Assembly: GCF_003725695.1 (NCBI RefSeq)
Contig: NZ_RJSE01000007.1
Location: 758,963-822,962 of the forward strand
From: Nocardioides marmoriginsengisoli
GTDB taxonomy: Bacteria; Actinomycetota; Actinomycetes; Propionibacteriales; Nocardioidaceae
DNA: 64,000 nucleotides
Direction of reading: 5' to 3'
The notes beneath the pieces were generated by a model that saw only the letters and a program-made list of their open reading frames with translations, ran no database searches and was not told the DNA's origin. Position numbers and translations under genes: made by a program. Shown here one piece after another: positions 45,843-55,723 of the stretch. Each line of letters starts with the position of its first letter. Position 1 is the first letter of the stretch.

Positions 45843-47447
45843 CTGGGCGAGCTCGCGCTTGAGCACCTTCCCGGTGGGGTTACGGGGGAGCTCGTCGAGG
45901 AAGAGCACGTCCCGCGGCGACTTGTAGCGCGCCAGGTTGTCCTTGACGAAGTCCTGGACCTCGACCACCTCGAGGGTCTCGCCGGGACGGAGCACGACGA
46001 AGGCGCGCAGCCGCTGGCCGAAGGACTCGTCCTCGGCGCCGAGCACGGCGGCGTCCGCGATCGCCGGGTGCGTGACGAGCAGCTCCTCGACCTCGCGCGG
46101 GAAGACGTTCTCGCCGCCGGAGACGATCATCTCGTCGTCGCGGCCGTCGATGTAGAGCCGGCCCTGCGCGTCGAAGTGGCCCACGTCGCCGGTCGCCATC
46201 AGGCCGTCGATGACGTCCTTGCCGCCACCGCCGGTGTATCCCTCGAACGGCGAGGTGGTGCCGACGAAGATCCGCCCGGTCTCTCCTTGCGGCAGGACCT
46301 GGCCGTTGTCGCCGAGGATCTTGATCCGCACGCCCAGGGTCGGCCGGCCGACCGACGTCGGCGCCTCCCGCACGTCGACCGGGGTGGCGATCGTGGCGAC
46401 CGAGACCTCCGTCGAGCCGTACAGGTTGTAGATGACGTCGCCGACCTGGTCGGAGAACTGCTTCGAGAGCGCCGCCGGCAGCTGGGACCCGGCGGTGAAC
46501 GCGCACTTCAGCGAGCGGGTGTCGTACTCGGCGAGGACGTCCGGACCGAGCTCGACCATCCGCTGGAGCATCACCGGGACCACGCAGATCGTGCTCGCCC
46601 GGTGGGTGTCGATGTCGGCGAGCATCTGCCGGGGGTCGAACTTCGTCCGCAGCACCAGCTTGTTGCCGACCGAGATGGCGAGCGTGGCGAGCAGCAGCCC
46701 GGTGCCGTGGAAGAGCGGCGGCCCCATCACGGTCGACTCGCCGGACCGCATCGGCATCCGCTCCAGGACGCCGCCCGGGATCGCGAAGCCCTTCGGATCG
46801 GCTCGCGGGGCGCCCTTCGGCGTACCGGTGGTGCCGCTGGTCAGCAGCACGATCCGGCCCGGCTTCGCCGGCGCGGGCGGCAGGTCGGGGGAGCCCTCGG
46901 CGATCAGCGCGTCCAGGTCGTCGCCGCCGGCGGCCACGTCGATCGCGAACTTGCCGTGCGGCGGGGTGACATCGGCGAGCAGCTCGGTGAACTCGGCGTC
47001 GTGGATCAGCAGGTCGACGCCCTCACGGGCGCAGACCTCGGTCGCCTGCCGCGCCGAGAAGGAGGTGTTCAGCCAGAGGCTGCGCAGGCCCGCGCGGGAG
47101 GCCGCGAAGCCGATCAGCAGCGGCGCGCGGTGGTTCTTGCAGAGCATCGCGATCCCGTCGCCCTGCTGGAGGCCGCGGGCGAGCAGGGCGTTCGCGAGCC
47201 GGTTGATCAGCTCGTCGAACTCGAGGTACGTCAGCTCGCCGCGCTCGTCGGCGATCGCCGGGGAGTCCGGGTGCCGGATCGCGGCCAGGTGCACCGCGGA
47301 TCCGAACGGGCCGAAGGCGCGCAGCGTCTTGAGGATCGCCACCGTCTTGGCCGGCGAGGAGCCGCCGATGGCCCCGGCCCGGAGCAGCGCGGTCAGCGCG
47401 CGCGCCTCGATGCCGGCGCGGTTGATCAGCTCGAGCGGGTTCGGCAT
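45837..47447 (-). CDS. Acyl-CoA synthetase (AMP-forming, FadD family)
   Basis: A 536-residue ANL ligase with the motif LLTSGTTGTPKG, 'YGSTEVS', TGDVGHFDAQGRLYIDGRDDEMIVSGGENVFPREVE and the C-terminal lysine in NPTGKVLKREL. It activates a fatty or other carboxylic acid to its CoA ester. ATG 47447 follows GAGGAG. A clean palindrome 13 bp upstream suggests repression by a TetR-type regulator. Confidence 0.9.
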   Translation of the reverse strand: MPNPLELINRAGIEARALTALLRAGAIGGSSPAKTVAILKTLRAFGPFGSAVHLAAIRHPDSPAIADERGELTYLEFDELINRLANALLARGLQQGDGIAMLCKNHRAPLLIGFAASRAGLRSLWLNTSFSARQATEVCAREGVDLLIHDAEFTELLADVTPPHGKFAIDVAAGGDDLDALIAEGSPDLPPAPAKPGRIVLLTSGTTGTPKGAPRADPKGFAIPGGVLERMPMRSGESTVMGPPLFHGTGLLLATLAISVGNKLVLRTKFDPRQMLADIDTHRASTICVVPVMLQRMVELGPDVLAEYDTRSLKCAFTAGSQLPAALSKQFSDQVGDVIYNLYGSTEVSVATIATPVDVREAPTSVGRPTLGVRIKILGDNGQVLPQGETGRIFVGTTSPFEGYTGGGGKDVIDGLMATGDVGHFDAQGRLYIDGRDDEMIVSGGENVFPREVEELLVTHPAIADAAVLGAEDESFGQRLRAFVVLRPGETLEVVEVQDFVKDNLARYKSPRDVLFLDELPRNPTGKVLKRELAQL

Positions 47448-47459
47448 GGGACTCCTCGG

Positions 47460-47471
47460 TACTGGTCAGTA
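47460..47471. promoter_or_regulatory. Palindromic operator before the acyl-CoA synthetase
   Basis: TACTGGTCAGTA consists of TACTG and CAGTA arms around GT, a perfect inverted repeat. It lies just upstream of the ribosome site of the acyl-CoA synthetase. Such sites are typical of TetR-type fatty acid regulators; the regulator is not identified. Confidence 0.45.
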
Positions 47472-47542
47472 ACGTGAATCCGACCATGGTAGGGACAGTC
47501 GGAGGGTTCGCCTAGGGAATGTCCATCTGCTTGACTCGCGAC

Positions 47543-48049
47543 ATGGCCGAGATTCCCGATGAGTTCTGGGGCAACCGCGACGGCGCGCTGGCGCGGATCG
47601 GCACCCGGGTCGCCTCGACCAGGCCGGGGTCCTGGACCATTCGGAAGCTGATGCCTCTCGATCGGCGGCTGATGCTGCGCTCGGACGGGCGGCGGACGAT
47701 CCTCGGCCCGGTCGGAGCGCCGACGCTGCTGCTGGAGACGCTCGGGCGGAAGAGCGGGCAGGTCCGGGTGAGCCCGCTGCTGTTCGCTCGCGACGGCGGG
47801 TCCGCGATCGTGGTCGGATCGAACTTCGGGCAGCAGCACCATCCGGCCTGGACCGGCAACCTGCTCGCGTCGCCGGAGACCGCGATCGTCGTACGGGGCC
47901 AGCGGATCCCGGTGCGGGCGGAGCTGCTCGCCGGCGAGGAGGCCGAGGCGGCGTACCAGCGGATGGTCGCGGTGACCAGCGTCTATGCGTCGTACCGAGG
48001 CCGGACCGACCGGGAGATCCGGGTCTTCCGGCTCACGCCGGTGGAGTGA
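47543..48049 (+). CDS. Nitroreductase/deazaflavin (F420)-dependent family protein (Ddn-like)
   Basis: A 168-residue protein of the Ddn/FDOR family with split beta-barrel. The diagnostic stretch is 'LLLETLGRKSGQVRVSPLLFARDGGSAIVVGSNFGQQHHPAWTGNLLASPET', with the F420-binding N and the usual HHPAW. The start is not certain: ATG 47543 is the family-like start; an in-frame ATG at 47519 adds eight residues. Neither has a ribosome site. Confidence 0.82.
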   Translation: MAEIPDEFWGNRDGALARIGTRVASTRPGSWTIRKLMPLDRRLMLRSDGRRTILGPVGAPTLLLETLGRKSGQVRVSPLLFARDGGSAIVVGSNFGQQHHPAWTGNLLASPETAIVVRGQRIPVRAELLAGEEAEAAYQRMVAVTSVYASYRGRTDREIRVFRLTPVE

Positions 48050-48062
48050 GTCCGGTCTCACC

Positions 48063-48081
48063 TTAGGTAAGGCACCCCTAA
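48063..48081 (+). promoter_or_regulatory. DtxR/IdeR iron box upstream of the small Cys/Lys protein and ferritin
   Basis: TTAGGTAAGGCACCCCTAA matches 15 of 19 bases of the consensus and shares its first 11 bases with the box at 36464. It lies at about -40 to -22 relative to a transcript starting at 48103, over the expected -35 region. Confidence 0.7.
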
Positions 48082-48089
48082 GCGAATGT

Positions 48090-48095
48090 TAGGGT
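48090..48095 (+). promoter_or_regulatory. -10 box of the small Cys/Lys-rich gene, leaderless
   Basis: TAGGGT, preceded by TGT, lies 7 nt before GTG 48103. This fits an extended -10 promoter giving a leaderless mRNA that starts immediately downstream of the iron box. Confidence 0.5.
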
Positions 48096-48102
48096 CCTCG
48101 GC

Positions 48103-48390
48103 GTGGGCAAGGCCATCAAGCTTCCGAAGACGAAGTGCTGCGTGTCGAAATCACGCTGCGATCGCTGCCCCCTGCGCATGCTCAAGGAAGGCGACCTCCC
48201 CACCGGATACGGTGTGCACAGGCGCGCGCTCGTCCGGGTGGACTCCGAGGGCCGACCGCTGACCAAGAAGACGGCCAAGAAGGTCCGTCCGAAGGTCAAG
48301 GTCACCAAGAAGATCACCAAGTCCGAGCTGGCCGCCGCCGTGAAGATCCAGAAGAAGAAGTCGGGCAAGAAGAAGTCTCTGGCCGCCTGA
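48103..48390 (+). CDS. Small Cys- and Lys-rich protein, iron-box controlled
   Basis: A 95-residue basic protein of unknown function. The N-terminal part has a compact cysteine set, C12-C13, C19 and C22 (CC-x5-C-x2-C), in a stretch that looks like a small metal-binding knuckle. The C-terminal half is very rich in lysine (KKTAKK, KKITKS, KKKSGKKK), as in nucleic-acid-binding tails. Similar short 'KCC..KxRCxRCP' proteins are, to my knowledge, common but uncharacterised in actinobacteria. It is followed after 21 bases by ferritin. Confidence 0.7.
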   Translation: MGKAIKLPKTKCCVSKSRCDRCPLRMLKEGDLPTGYGVHRRALVRVDSEGRPLTKKTAKKVRPKVKVTKKITKSELAAAVKIQKKKSGKKKSLAA

Positions 48391-48411
48391 CCCCAACCGG
48401 GAGGACCCGCC

Positions 48412-48936
48412 GTGACCGCACCTCGATTCGCTGCCCAGCTCAACGAGCAGATCGGCAACGAGTTCGCCGCCCACCAGCAGTACATCGCGTGCGCGATCCA
48501 CTACGACGCCCTAACGATGCCGCAGATGGCCGCCTTCTTCTACGGTCAGGCGCTCGAGGAGCGCGACCACGCGATGATGATGGTGCAGTTCCTGCTCGAC
48601 ACCGACTGCGAGGTGCAGATCCCGGGCGTCGAGGCGCCGCTGACCGCGTTCGAGTCGATCGTCGCGCCGGTGGAGCTGGCGCTGGCCCAGGAGAAGCGGG
48701 TCTCCGAGCAGATCTTCGCGCTCACCCGCACGGCCCGCGAGGAGAACGACTTCGCCGCCGAGCAGTTCATGCAGTGGTTCATCAAGGAGCAGGTCGAAGA
48801 GGTCTCGACCATGAACGACCTGCTCACCGTGGTGACCCGTGCCAAGGACGACGTCAACGCGATCGAGGAGTACATGCGGCGCGAGCAGGGCGGCGAGGGC
48901 GCCGACGCCACCGCGCCCCCGATCGCCGGCGTCTGA
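48412..48936 (+). CDS. ftn: Ferritin
   Basis: A 174-residue non-heme ferritin that stores iron. Ferroxidase residues align with E. coli FtnA by number: E17, E50, H53, E94, Q127 and E130. There is a short disordered tail of about 15 residues. GTG 48412 follows GGGAGGACC. It is probably expressed with the small Cys/Lys-rich gene from the iron-boxed promoter and possibly from its own. Confidence 0.93.
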   Translation: MTAPRFAAQLNEQIGNEFAAHQQYIACAIHYDALTMPQMAAFFYGQALEERDHAMMMVQFLLDTDCEVQIPGVEAPLTAFESIVAPVELALAQEKRVSEQIFALTRTAREENDFAAEQFMQWFIKEQVEEVSTMNDLLTVVTRAKDDVNAIEEYMRREQGGEGADATAPPIAGV

Positions 48937-48965
48937 CGAGAACAGCCGACTCAACGGGTCGGAAC

Positions 48966-48991
48966 GGCCTCTTGAACGGGCAAGAAGGGCC
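48966..48991. terminator. Possible bidirectional terminator
   Basis: GGCCTCTTG (48966-48974) and CAAGAAGGGCC (48981-48991) form an interrupted stem around a six-base loop, between the ends of ferritin and the mannosyltransferase. No U-run follows on either strand. Confidence 0.3.
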
Positions 48992-49000
48992 TCTTCGACG

Positions 49001-50626
49001 TCAGATCCAGCGGGAGAACCAGATCCGCTGCATCCACTCGGACTCGGTGAGCAGGCCGTCGGTGTAGATCGGCCAGAACCAGGCGAAGTTCACCGCGATG
49101 GTCACGACGATCGCGCCGGCGGCGATCGCGCCGATCCGGCGTCTCCGGGTGCCCGGTGCCGCACGGCCGAGGATCTCGCCGAGGAGCAGCACCGCGCCGA
49201 GGATCAGGAACGGCTCGATCACGATTGCGTAGTAGCTGAAGATCGGGCGGTCGTCGTACCGGAGCCAGGGCAGCCAGGTGACCAGGACGCCGACCACGAC
49301 GATGCCGTAGCGCCAGTCGCGCTTGCCGATCCAGCAGACCGCCGACCAGAGGAACGCGATCGTCGCGAACCACCACAGTGCCGGGGTGCCGAGCAGGATC
49401 ACCTGGCGCAGGCAGGTCTCCGAGCCGGTCGCGTCGCAGCCCTGCGCGCCCTGGGCGATGTCGAGCTGCGCGTCCACGCCGACCGGGCGGTTCAGGACCA
49501 GCCAGCCCAGCGGGTTCGACTGGTAGACGTGGTGGGCGTCGTTGAGGAAGTGCGTGTGGAACGTGTACACGTCGTGGTGGTAGTGCCACAGCGACCGGAG
49601 CGACTGGAAGAGCTCGGGGAAGAACCCGTGCGCGTCGGTCTTGATGTAGCTGCCCCAGTAGGGCCCGTACTGGGTGTTGGAGAGGTGCTGCTCGTAGACG
49701 TCGGCGTGCATCAGCCAGCCGGTCCAGCTCACGACGTACACGATCAGCGGCAGCACGACGACGTAGAGCAGCGCCGGCGCGGCGTCGATCAGCGCCGACT
49801 TCACCCACGCCCACCGGATGCCGAAGGAGCGGCGCGCGCCGGAGCTCCAGAGCCAGAAGAGGATGCCGAACGCGGCCAGCGGGAAGATCGAGGACCACTT
49901 GGTGCCGATCGCCAGCCCCCACCAGACCCCGGTGGCGAGCAGCCAGGGCCGCCAGAGCACCCGCGGCCCCCAGCCGGACAGGGTGCCGTTGGTGTCCGCC
50001 GCCAGCCGGGCCAGCCGGGCGCGGAACCAGTCCCGGTCCGCGACCAGGCAGCTGACCGCGCAGAGCACGAAGAACGCTTGGAAGATGTCCAGCAGCGCGA
50101 GCCGGGAGAGCACCAGCTGCAGGCCGTCGAAGGTCATCAGGAGGCCGGCGACCAGGCCGAGCATCGTCGAGCCGGTCACCCGGCGGGCGAGCCGGATCAT
50201 CACGAAGACCATCAGCGAGCCGACGATCGCCGGGGCGAACCGCCAGCCCGACGGGTCCATTCCGAAGATCAGCTCGCCGAGCCCGATCAGCCACTTGCCG
50301 ACCTCGGGGTGCACCACCATGCTCGGGTCGTTGGTCCAGAGGCCGTGCAGGTCGCCGGCGAGGATCTTGGTGTCCGCGCCCTCGACGTACCCGCTGACGT
50401 AGCCCTTGTGGACCAGCGACCAGGCGTCCTTGGCGTAGTACGTCTCGTCGAAGAGGAACGAACTCGGTTTGCTCAGGTCCTGGAGCCGGAGGAACGCGGC
50501 GATGAAGGTGATCCCCAGGGTGGCGGCCCACGAGATCACCGGGTCGAGGTCGCGTGCCCGGGGCTTCGCGCGCTCGGTGGCGGTCGGGACCCGATCGCCC
50601 TGCGCGGTCCGGGAGAGGGTCGTCAC
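49001..50626 (-). CDS. pmt: Dolichyl-phosphate-mannose--protein mannosyltransferase (GT39)
   Basis: A 541-residue polytopic membrane enzyme that transfers mannose from a polyprenyl phosphate to exported proteins. The essential acidic pair is D60-E61 in FLFDETYYAKDAW, followed by about ten further hydrophobic segments and the Pmt C-terminal four-helix domain. GTG 50626 follows GGAGGAGGAG by nine bases; a GTG at 50662 is an alternative. The divergent arrangement with rsmI is conserved in actinobacteria. Confidence 0.9.
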   Translation of the reverse strand: MTTLSRTAQGDRVPTATERAKPRARDLDPVISWAATLGITFIAAFLRLQDLSKPSSFLFDETYYAKDAWSLVHKGYVSGYVEGADTKILAGDLHGLWTNDPSMVVHPEVGKWLIGLGELIFGMDPSGWRFAPAIVGSLMVFVMIRLARRVTGSTMLGLVAGLLMTFDGLQLVLSRLALLDIFQAFFVLCAVSCLVADRDWFRARLARLAADTNGTLSGWGPRVLWRPWLLATGVWWGLAIGTKWSSIFPLAAFGILFWLWSSGARRSFGIRWAWVKSALIDAAPALLYVVVLPLIVYVVSWTGWLMHADVYEQHLSNTQYGPYWGSYIKTDAHGFFPELFQSLRSLWHYHHDVYTFHTHFLNDAHHVYQSNPLGWLVLNRPVGVDAQLDIAQGAQGCDATGSETCLRQVILLGTPALWWFATIAFLWSAVCWIGKRDWRYGIVVVGVLVTWLPWLRYDDRPIFSYYAIVIEPFLILGAVLLLGEILGRAAPGTRRRRIGAIAAGAIVVTIAVNFAWFWPIYTDGLLTESEWMQRIWFSRWI

Positions 50627-50714
50627 GGAGACGGTCTCCTCCTCCACGTCTGCTCGCGCCACGGCGCCCACCCTACGAGGTCGAGCGCAGCGACCGGACT
50701 GACATGATCGGGAC

Positions 50715-51572
50715 ATGACCGATTCTGAGACGGCAGGCGTGCTGGTCCTCGCCGGCACCCCCATCGGTCGGGTGGAGGACGCGCCGCCCCGATTGGCCCG
50801 CGAGCTCGCCGAGGCGGACGTGATCGCTGCCGAGGACACCCGCCGGCTCAAGCGGCTCACCAGCGACCTCGGCATCGAGCCCGCCGGCCGGGTGATCTCG
50901 TACTTCGAGGGCAACGAGCAGGGCCGGACGCCGCAGCTGCTGGAGCTGCTACGGGCCGGGGATCGCGTGGTGCTGGTGACCGATGCCGGGATGCCGAGCG
51001 TCTCCGACCCGGGCTACCGGCTGGTCGCGGCGGCCGTCGAGGCCGGGATCGAGGTGACCTCGGTGCCGGGGCCTTCGGCGGTGCTCACCGCGCTCGCCGT
51101 CAGCGGGCTCCCGGTCGACCGGTTCTGCTTCGAGGGCTTCCTGCCGCGCAAGCCGGGGGAGCGCTCGCGCCGCCTGGCCGGACTGGCGTCCGAGAGCCGG
51201 ACGATGGTGTTCTTCGAGGCGCCGCACCGGACCGAGGCCGCCCTGGCGGCGATGGCGACCGCGTTCGGGGCCGACCGGGCCGCGGCGGTCTGCCGGGAGC
51301 TGACCAAGACCCATGAAGAGGTACGCCGCGACGGTCTGGGCGCGCTGGCCGCCTGGGCCGCGGACGGCATCCGCGGCGAGGTGACCATCGTGGTCACCGG
51401 TGCTCCCGAGAGCGGCCCCGTCGACGACCCGGAGACCCTGGTCGCCTGGGTCGCCGAGGAGGAGCTGCTCGGGGCGACCCGCAAGGACGCCATCGCGGAG
51501 GTGGCGCGCCGGGCCGGCGTCCCGAAGCGCGAGGTGTACGACCTGGTCCACAACAAGAAGGCAGCCCGATGA
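50715..51572 (+). CDS. rsmI: 16S rRNA 2'-O-methyltransferase RsmI
   Basis: A 285-residue SAM-dependent enzyme of the tetrapyrrole methylase fold that methylates the ribose of C1402 in 16S rRNA. Motifs are VLAGTPIGRVEDAPPRL, AEDTRRLKRL, 'VLVTDAGMPSVSDPGYRLV', FLPRKPGERSRRL and FFEAPHR. CATGAT lies 6 nt before the ATG, so the mRNA may be leaderless. Its stop overlaps tatD (ATGA). Confidence 0.95.
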   Translation: MTDSETAGVLVLAGTPIGRVEDAPPRLARELAEADVIAAEDTRRLKRLTSDLGIEPAGRVISYFEGNEQGRTPQLLELLRAGDRVVLVTDAGMPSVSDPGYRLVAAAVEAGIEVTSVPGPSAVLTALAVSGLPVDRFCFEGFLPRKPGERSRRLAGLASESRTMVFFEAPHRTEAALAAMATAFGADRAAAVCRELTKTHEEVRRDGLGALAAWAADGIRGEVTIVVTGAPESGPVDDPETLVAWVAEEELLGATRKDAIAEVARRAGVPKREVYDLVHNKKAAR

Positions 51573-52435
51573 CCCGCACCGCCCAGCGAGCCGGAGACCG
51601 CCCCGAACCGCCGGAGCCGCTCCCGCACCCGGTCGTGGACAACCACTGCCACCTGGACATCGGGGCTCACGACGGTCCCGGCGAACCGGTCCCGGTCCTC
51701 GACGCGCTCGCCCGCTCGGCGGCGGTCGGGGTCCCGCGGATCGTGCAGATCGGCTGCGACCTGCCCGGTGCCCGCTGGGCTGTCGAGACCGCGCGGGAGC
51801 ACCCGGCGATCGTCGCCGGCGTGGCGCTCCACCCCAACGAAGCCCCTCGGCTCGATGCCGACGGCCGGCTGGACGCGGCATGGGCGGAGATCGCAGAGCT
51901 CGCCACCGACCCGCGGGTGCGCGCCGTCGGCGAGACCGGCCTGGACAACTTCCGGACCGGTGCGGACGGCCGGGAGGCCCAGGTCCGGTCGTTCCGCCGG
52001 CACATCGAGCTCGCCCACGAGCTCGACAAGACCCTGGTGATCCACGACCGGGACGCGCACGCCGAGGTGCTCGAGGTCCTCGACGAGGTCGGACCGCCGC
52101 CGCGCTGGGTGATGCACTGCTTCTCCGGGGACGCCGCGTTCGCGGAGCGGTGCCTGGAGCGCGGCGCGCACCTGTCGTTCGCGGGCACGGTGACGTTCAA
52201 GAACGCGGAGCCGCTGCGGGAGGCGCTCCGGGTCACGCCGCTGGACAGGATCCTGGTGGAGACCGACGCCCCGTTCCTGACGCCCGAGCCGTGGCGCGGC
52301 CGGCCCAACGCGTCGTACCTGATCCCGACCACGGTCCGGGCGATGGCCACGACCCGGGGGACCGACCTTCTCGAGCTCTGCCGGGCGATCGAGGCAAACA
52401 CCGACCGGGCCTTCGGCGGGGCCTGGGGCGCGTGA
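51569..52435 (+). CDS. tatD: TatD family deoxyribonuclease
   Basis: A 288-residue metal-dependent hydrolase. The metal ligands are seen in VVDNHCHLD (HxH), AVGETGLDN (E), 'LVIHDRDAH' (H), 'VMHCFSGD' (H) and VETDAPFL (D). It has a Pro/Arg-rich N-terminal tail. The four-base overlap with rsmI is unusual only because a metG gene often lies between them in relatives. Confidence 0.93.
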   Translation: MTRTAQRAGDRPEPPEPLPHPVVDNHCHLDIGAHDGPGEPVPVLDALARSAAVGVPRIVQIGCDLPGARWAVETAREHPAIVAGVALHPNEAPRLDADGRLDAAWAEIAELATDPRVRAVGETGLDNFRTGADGREAQVRSFRRHIELAHELDKTLVIHDRDAHAEVLEVLDEVGPPPRWVMHCFSGDAAFAERCLERGAHLSFAGTVTFKNAEPLREALRVTPLDRILVETDAPFLTPEPWRGRPNASYLIPTTVRAMATTRGTDLLELCRAIEANTDRAFGGAWGA

Positions 52436-52505
52436 CCCAGGCCACAATTCGGACTTCTCGGCGTGACCTGGACCACGGCGACACGCTCAACGACGCGCTA
52501 GCGGT

Positions 52506-52526
52506 TTGCTAACTCCTTGTTAGCAA
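52506..52526 (+). promoter_or_regulatory. Perfect stem-loop upstream of rpf
   Basis: TTGCTAAC (52506-52513) and GTTAGCAA (52519-52526) form a perfect 8-bp inverted repeat with five bases between, about 130 bases before the rpf start. It may be an operator or leader hairpin of the rpf transcript. Confidence 0.4.
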
Positions 52527-52611
52527 TGTCAGGGTCAACCCCGTTGGCCGGGAACGGGGAAGTAGGACATCTCGGACATCGCCGCAGCAAGCGACGCGAA
52601 CAGCGCCGTAG

Positions 52612-53769
<1,158 letters not shown>

Positions 53770-53890
53770 CCGCCATACGCGGCACCTGGCCGCGTTGTCG
53801 TCGCTCGAAGTCCGCTCCGCAAGAGGACTCCTTCGCTCCTCCGCCTTGCCCTGCACCACGTCTGACGACTACGTACCTGTCGGTCACGGA

Positions 53891-53896
53891 TACTCT
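53891..53896 (+). promoter_or_regulatory. -10 box of rsmA, leaderless
   Basis: TACTCT lies 6 nt before GTG 53903 and no Shine-Dalgarno precedes the start. A leaderless rsmA transcript independent of rpf is suggested. The 133-bp gap holds no other clear signal. Confidence 0.45.
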
Positions 53897-53902
53897 TCGT
53901 CC

Positions 53903-54778
53903 GTGACCGACAGTGCTGCCTCCCCGCCGACGATGCTGGGGGCGGCGGAGATCCGGACCCTCGCTGCCGGGCTGGATCTGCGGCCGACGAAGCAGAAGGG
54001 CCAGAACTTCGTCATCGACGGCAACACCGTACGGCGGATCGTGACCGACTCCGGGATCACCGGCGACGACGTCGTGCTCGAGGTGGGTCCCGGGCTGGGG
54101 TCGCTGACCCTGGCGCTGCTCGCGGTCGCCCGCCGGGTGATCGCGGTGGAGATCGACCCGCTGCTCGCGGGCGCACTGCCGGCCACGATCGCCGCTCACG
54201 CCCCGGACCAGGTCGATGCGTTCGAGGTCGTCCTCGCCGACGCGCTGCGGATCACCGAGGTCCCCGGGCCGGCGCCCACCGCCCTGGTCGCGAACCTGCC
54301 GTACAACGTCTCGGTCCCGGTGCTACTGCACCTGCTGGCGCTGCTGCCCTCGCTGGAGCGCGGGATGGTGATGGTGCAGGCCGAGGTCGCCGACCGGCTG
54401 GCCGCGGTCCCCGGATCCAAGACGTACGGCGTCCCGTCGGTCAAGGCCTCCTGGTACGCCGACGTCCGCCGGGCGGGCTCGATCGGCCGCAACGTGTTCT
54501 GGCCGGCCCCGAACGTGGACTCCGGGCTCGTCGCCTGGACCCGACGCGAGCCGCCTGCGACCACCGCCACCCGGGAGCAGGTGTTCGCGGTCGTCGACGC
54601 GGCCTTCGCGCACCGGCGCAAGGCGCTGCGGCCGTCGTTGCGCGACCTGGCCGGCTCCGCCGAGGCGGCCGAAGCAGCGCTGGCCCGCGCCGGCATCGAC
54701 CCGATGGCCCGGGGCGAGCAGCTCAGGATCGACGAGTTCGTCAGGATCGCCGAGGCCCTCGGCGCGGAGGCGGCATGA
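53903..54778 (+). CDS. rsmA: 16S rRNA dimethyladenosine transferase RsmA (KsgA)
   Basis: A 291-residue SAM-dependent enzyme that dimethylates two adjacent adenosines near the 3' end of 16S rRNA during 30S assembly. Motifs: [35 protein letters not shown] and a C-terminal '[13 protein letters not shown]' helix pair. Its stop overlaps ispE by four bases (ATGA), the order seen across actinobacteria. Confidence 0.95.
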   Translation: MTDSAASPPTMLGAAEIRTLAAGLDLRPTKQKGQNFVIDGNTVRRIVTDSGITGDDVVLEVGPGLGSLTLALLAVARRVIAVEIDPLLAGALPATIAAHAPDQVDAFEVVLADALRITEVPGPAPTALVANLPYNVSVPVLLHLLALLPSLERGMVMVQAEVADRLAAVPGSKTYGVPSVKASWYADVRRAGSIGRNVFWPAPNVDSGLVAWTRREPPATTATREQVFAVVDAAFAHRRKALRPSLRDLAGSAEAAEAALARAGIDPMARGEQLRIDEFVRIAEALGAEAA

Positions 54779-55689
54779 CCGCCCCGACCTCCGCGCGCTC
54801 GGTCACCGTCCGCGCGCCCGCGAAGATCAACCTGGTCCTCGGGGTTGGTCCGGTCCGTGACGACGGCTACCACCCGCTGGACACCGTCTACCAGGCGATC
54901 AGCCTGTACGACGACATCACCGTCAGCACGGCCGCCGGCTGGTCGGTCGGCGTCGAGCCGATCGGCGACGTCGACGTCTCCGAGGTGCCGCTCGACGAGA
55001 CCAACATCGTCGTCCGGGCCGGCGTGCTGCTGACCGAGCACCACGGGATCGCCCGGCGGGCGTCGATCGGGATCAGCAAGGGCATCCCGGTCGCCGGCGG
55101 GATGGCCGGCGGGAGTGCCGACGCCGCCGCGACCCTGGTCGCGCTGGACCGGCTGTGGGACCTGCGGACCAGTGACGAGGACCTGCTGGCGATCGCTGCG
55201 GAGCTCGGCAGCGACGTACCGTTCGCGCTCCTCGGCGGGACCGCGCACGGGACCGGTCGCGGTGAGCTGGTGGAGTCGGTCGGCGACGCCGGCACCTGGT
55301 GGTGGGTGGTGGTGCCGAACGCGACCGGGATGTCGACACCGGCGGTCTACGCGGCCTTCGACGACCATGGCGGCGGTGGCAGCGACTCGGCCGCCGTGCT
55401 CGCGGCGCTGGCGGGCACCGACCTCGACGCCCTCACCGCGGGCGTCCGCAACGACCTGCAATCCGTCGCGCTGGAGCTCCGGGCGGACCTGCGCCTGACC
55501 GAGTCCGACCTGGTCGGCGCGGGAGCGCGGGCCGCTCTGCTGTCCGGCTCCGGTCCGACGTTCCTCGGGCTGGTCGAGGACCAGGACTCCGCGCACGAGG
55601 TGCGTGAGGCGCTGCTCGACGCCGGCCATCCCGGCGTCCTGGTCGCGACCGGTCCGGTCGCCGGCGCCCACGTCGTCCAGTACGCCTAG
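54775..55689 (+). CDS. ispE: 4-diphosphocytidyl-2-C-methyl-D-erythritol kinase
   Basis: A 304-residue GHMP kinase of the MEP isoprenoid pathway. The N-terminal [24 protein letters not shown] contains the catalytic Lys and the substrate-binding region, [18 protein letters not shown] is the ATP loop, and [13 protein letters not shown] is the GHMP C-terminal motif. It is coupled to rsmA. Confidence 0.96.
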   Translation: MTAPTSARSVTVRAPAKINLVLGVGPVRDDGYHPLDTVYQAISLYDDITVSTAAGWSVGVEPIGDVDVSEVPLDETNIVVRAGVLLTEHHGIARRASIGISKGIPVAGGMAGGSADAAATLVALDRLWDLRTSDEDLLAIAAELGSDVPFALLGGTAHGTGRGELVESVGDAGTWWWVVVPNATGMSTPAVYAAFDDHGGGGSDSAAVLAALAGTDLDALTAGVRNDLQSVALELRADLRLTESDLVGAGARAALLSGSGPTFLGLVEDQDSAHEVREALLDAGHPGVLVATGPVAGAHVVQYA

Positions 55690-55723
55690 CCAGAACGCCC
55701 GACTCAACGATGAAAGATAGTGC

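Noticed and set aside
49001-50914. Longer start for the mannosyltransferase
   Set aside because: The extra N-terminal 96 residues overlap the divergent rsmI gene and lack family character. A strong ribosome site supports GTG 50626.
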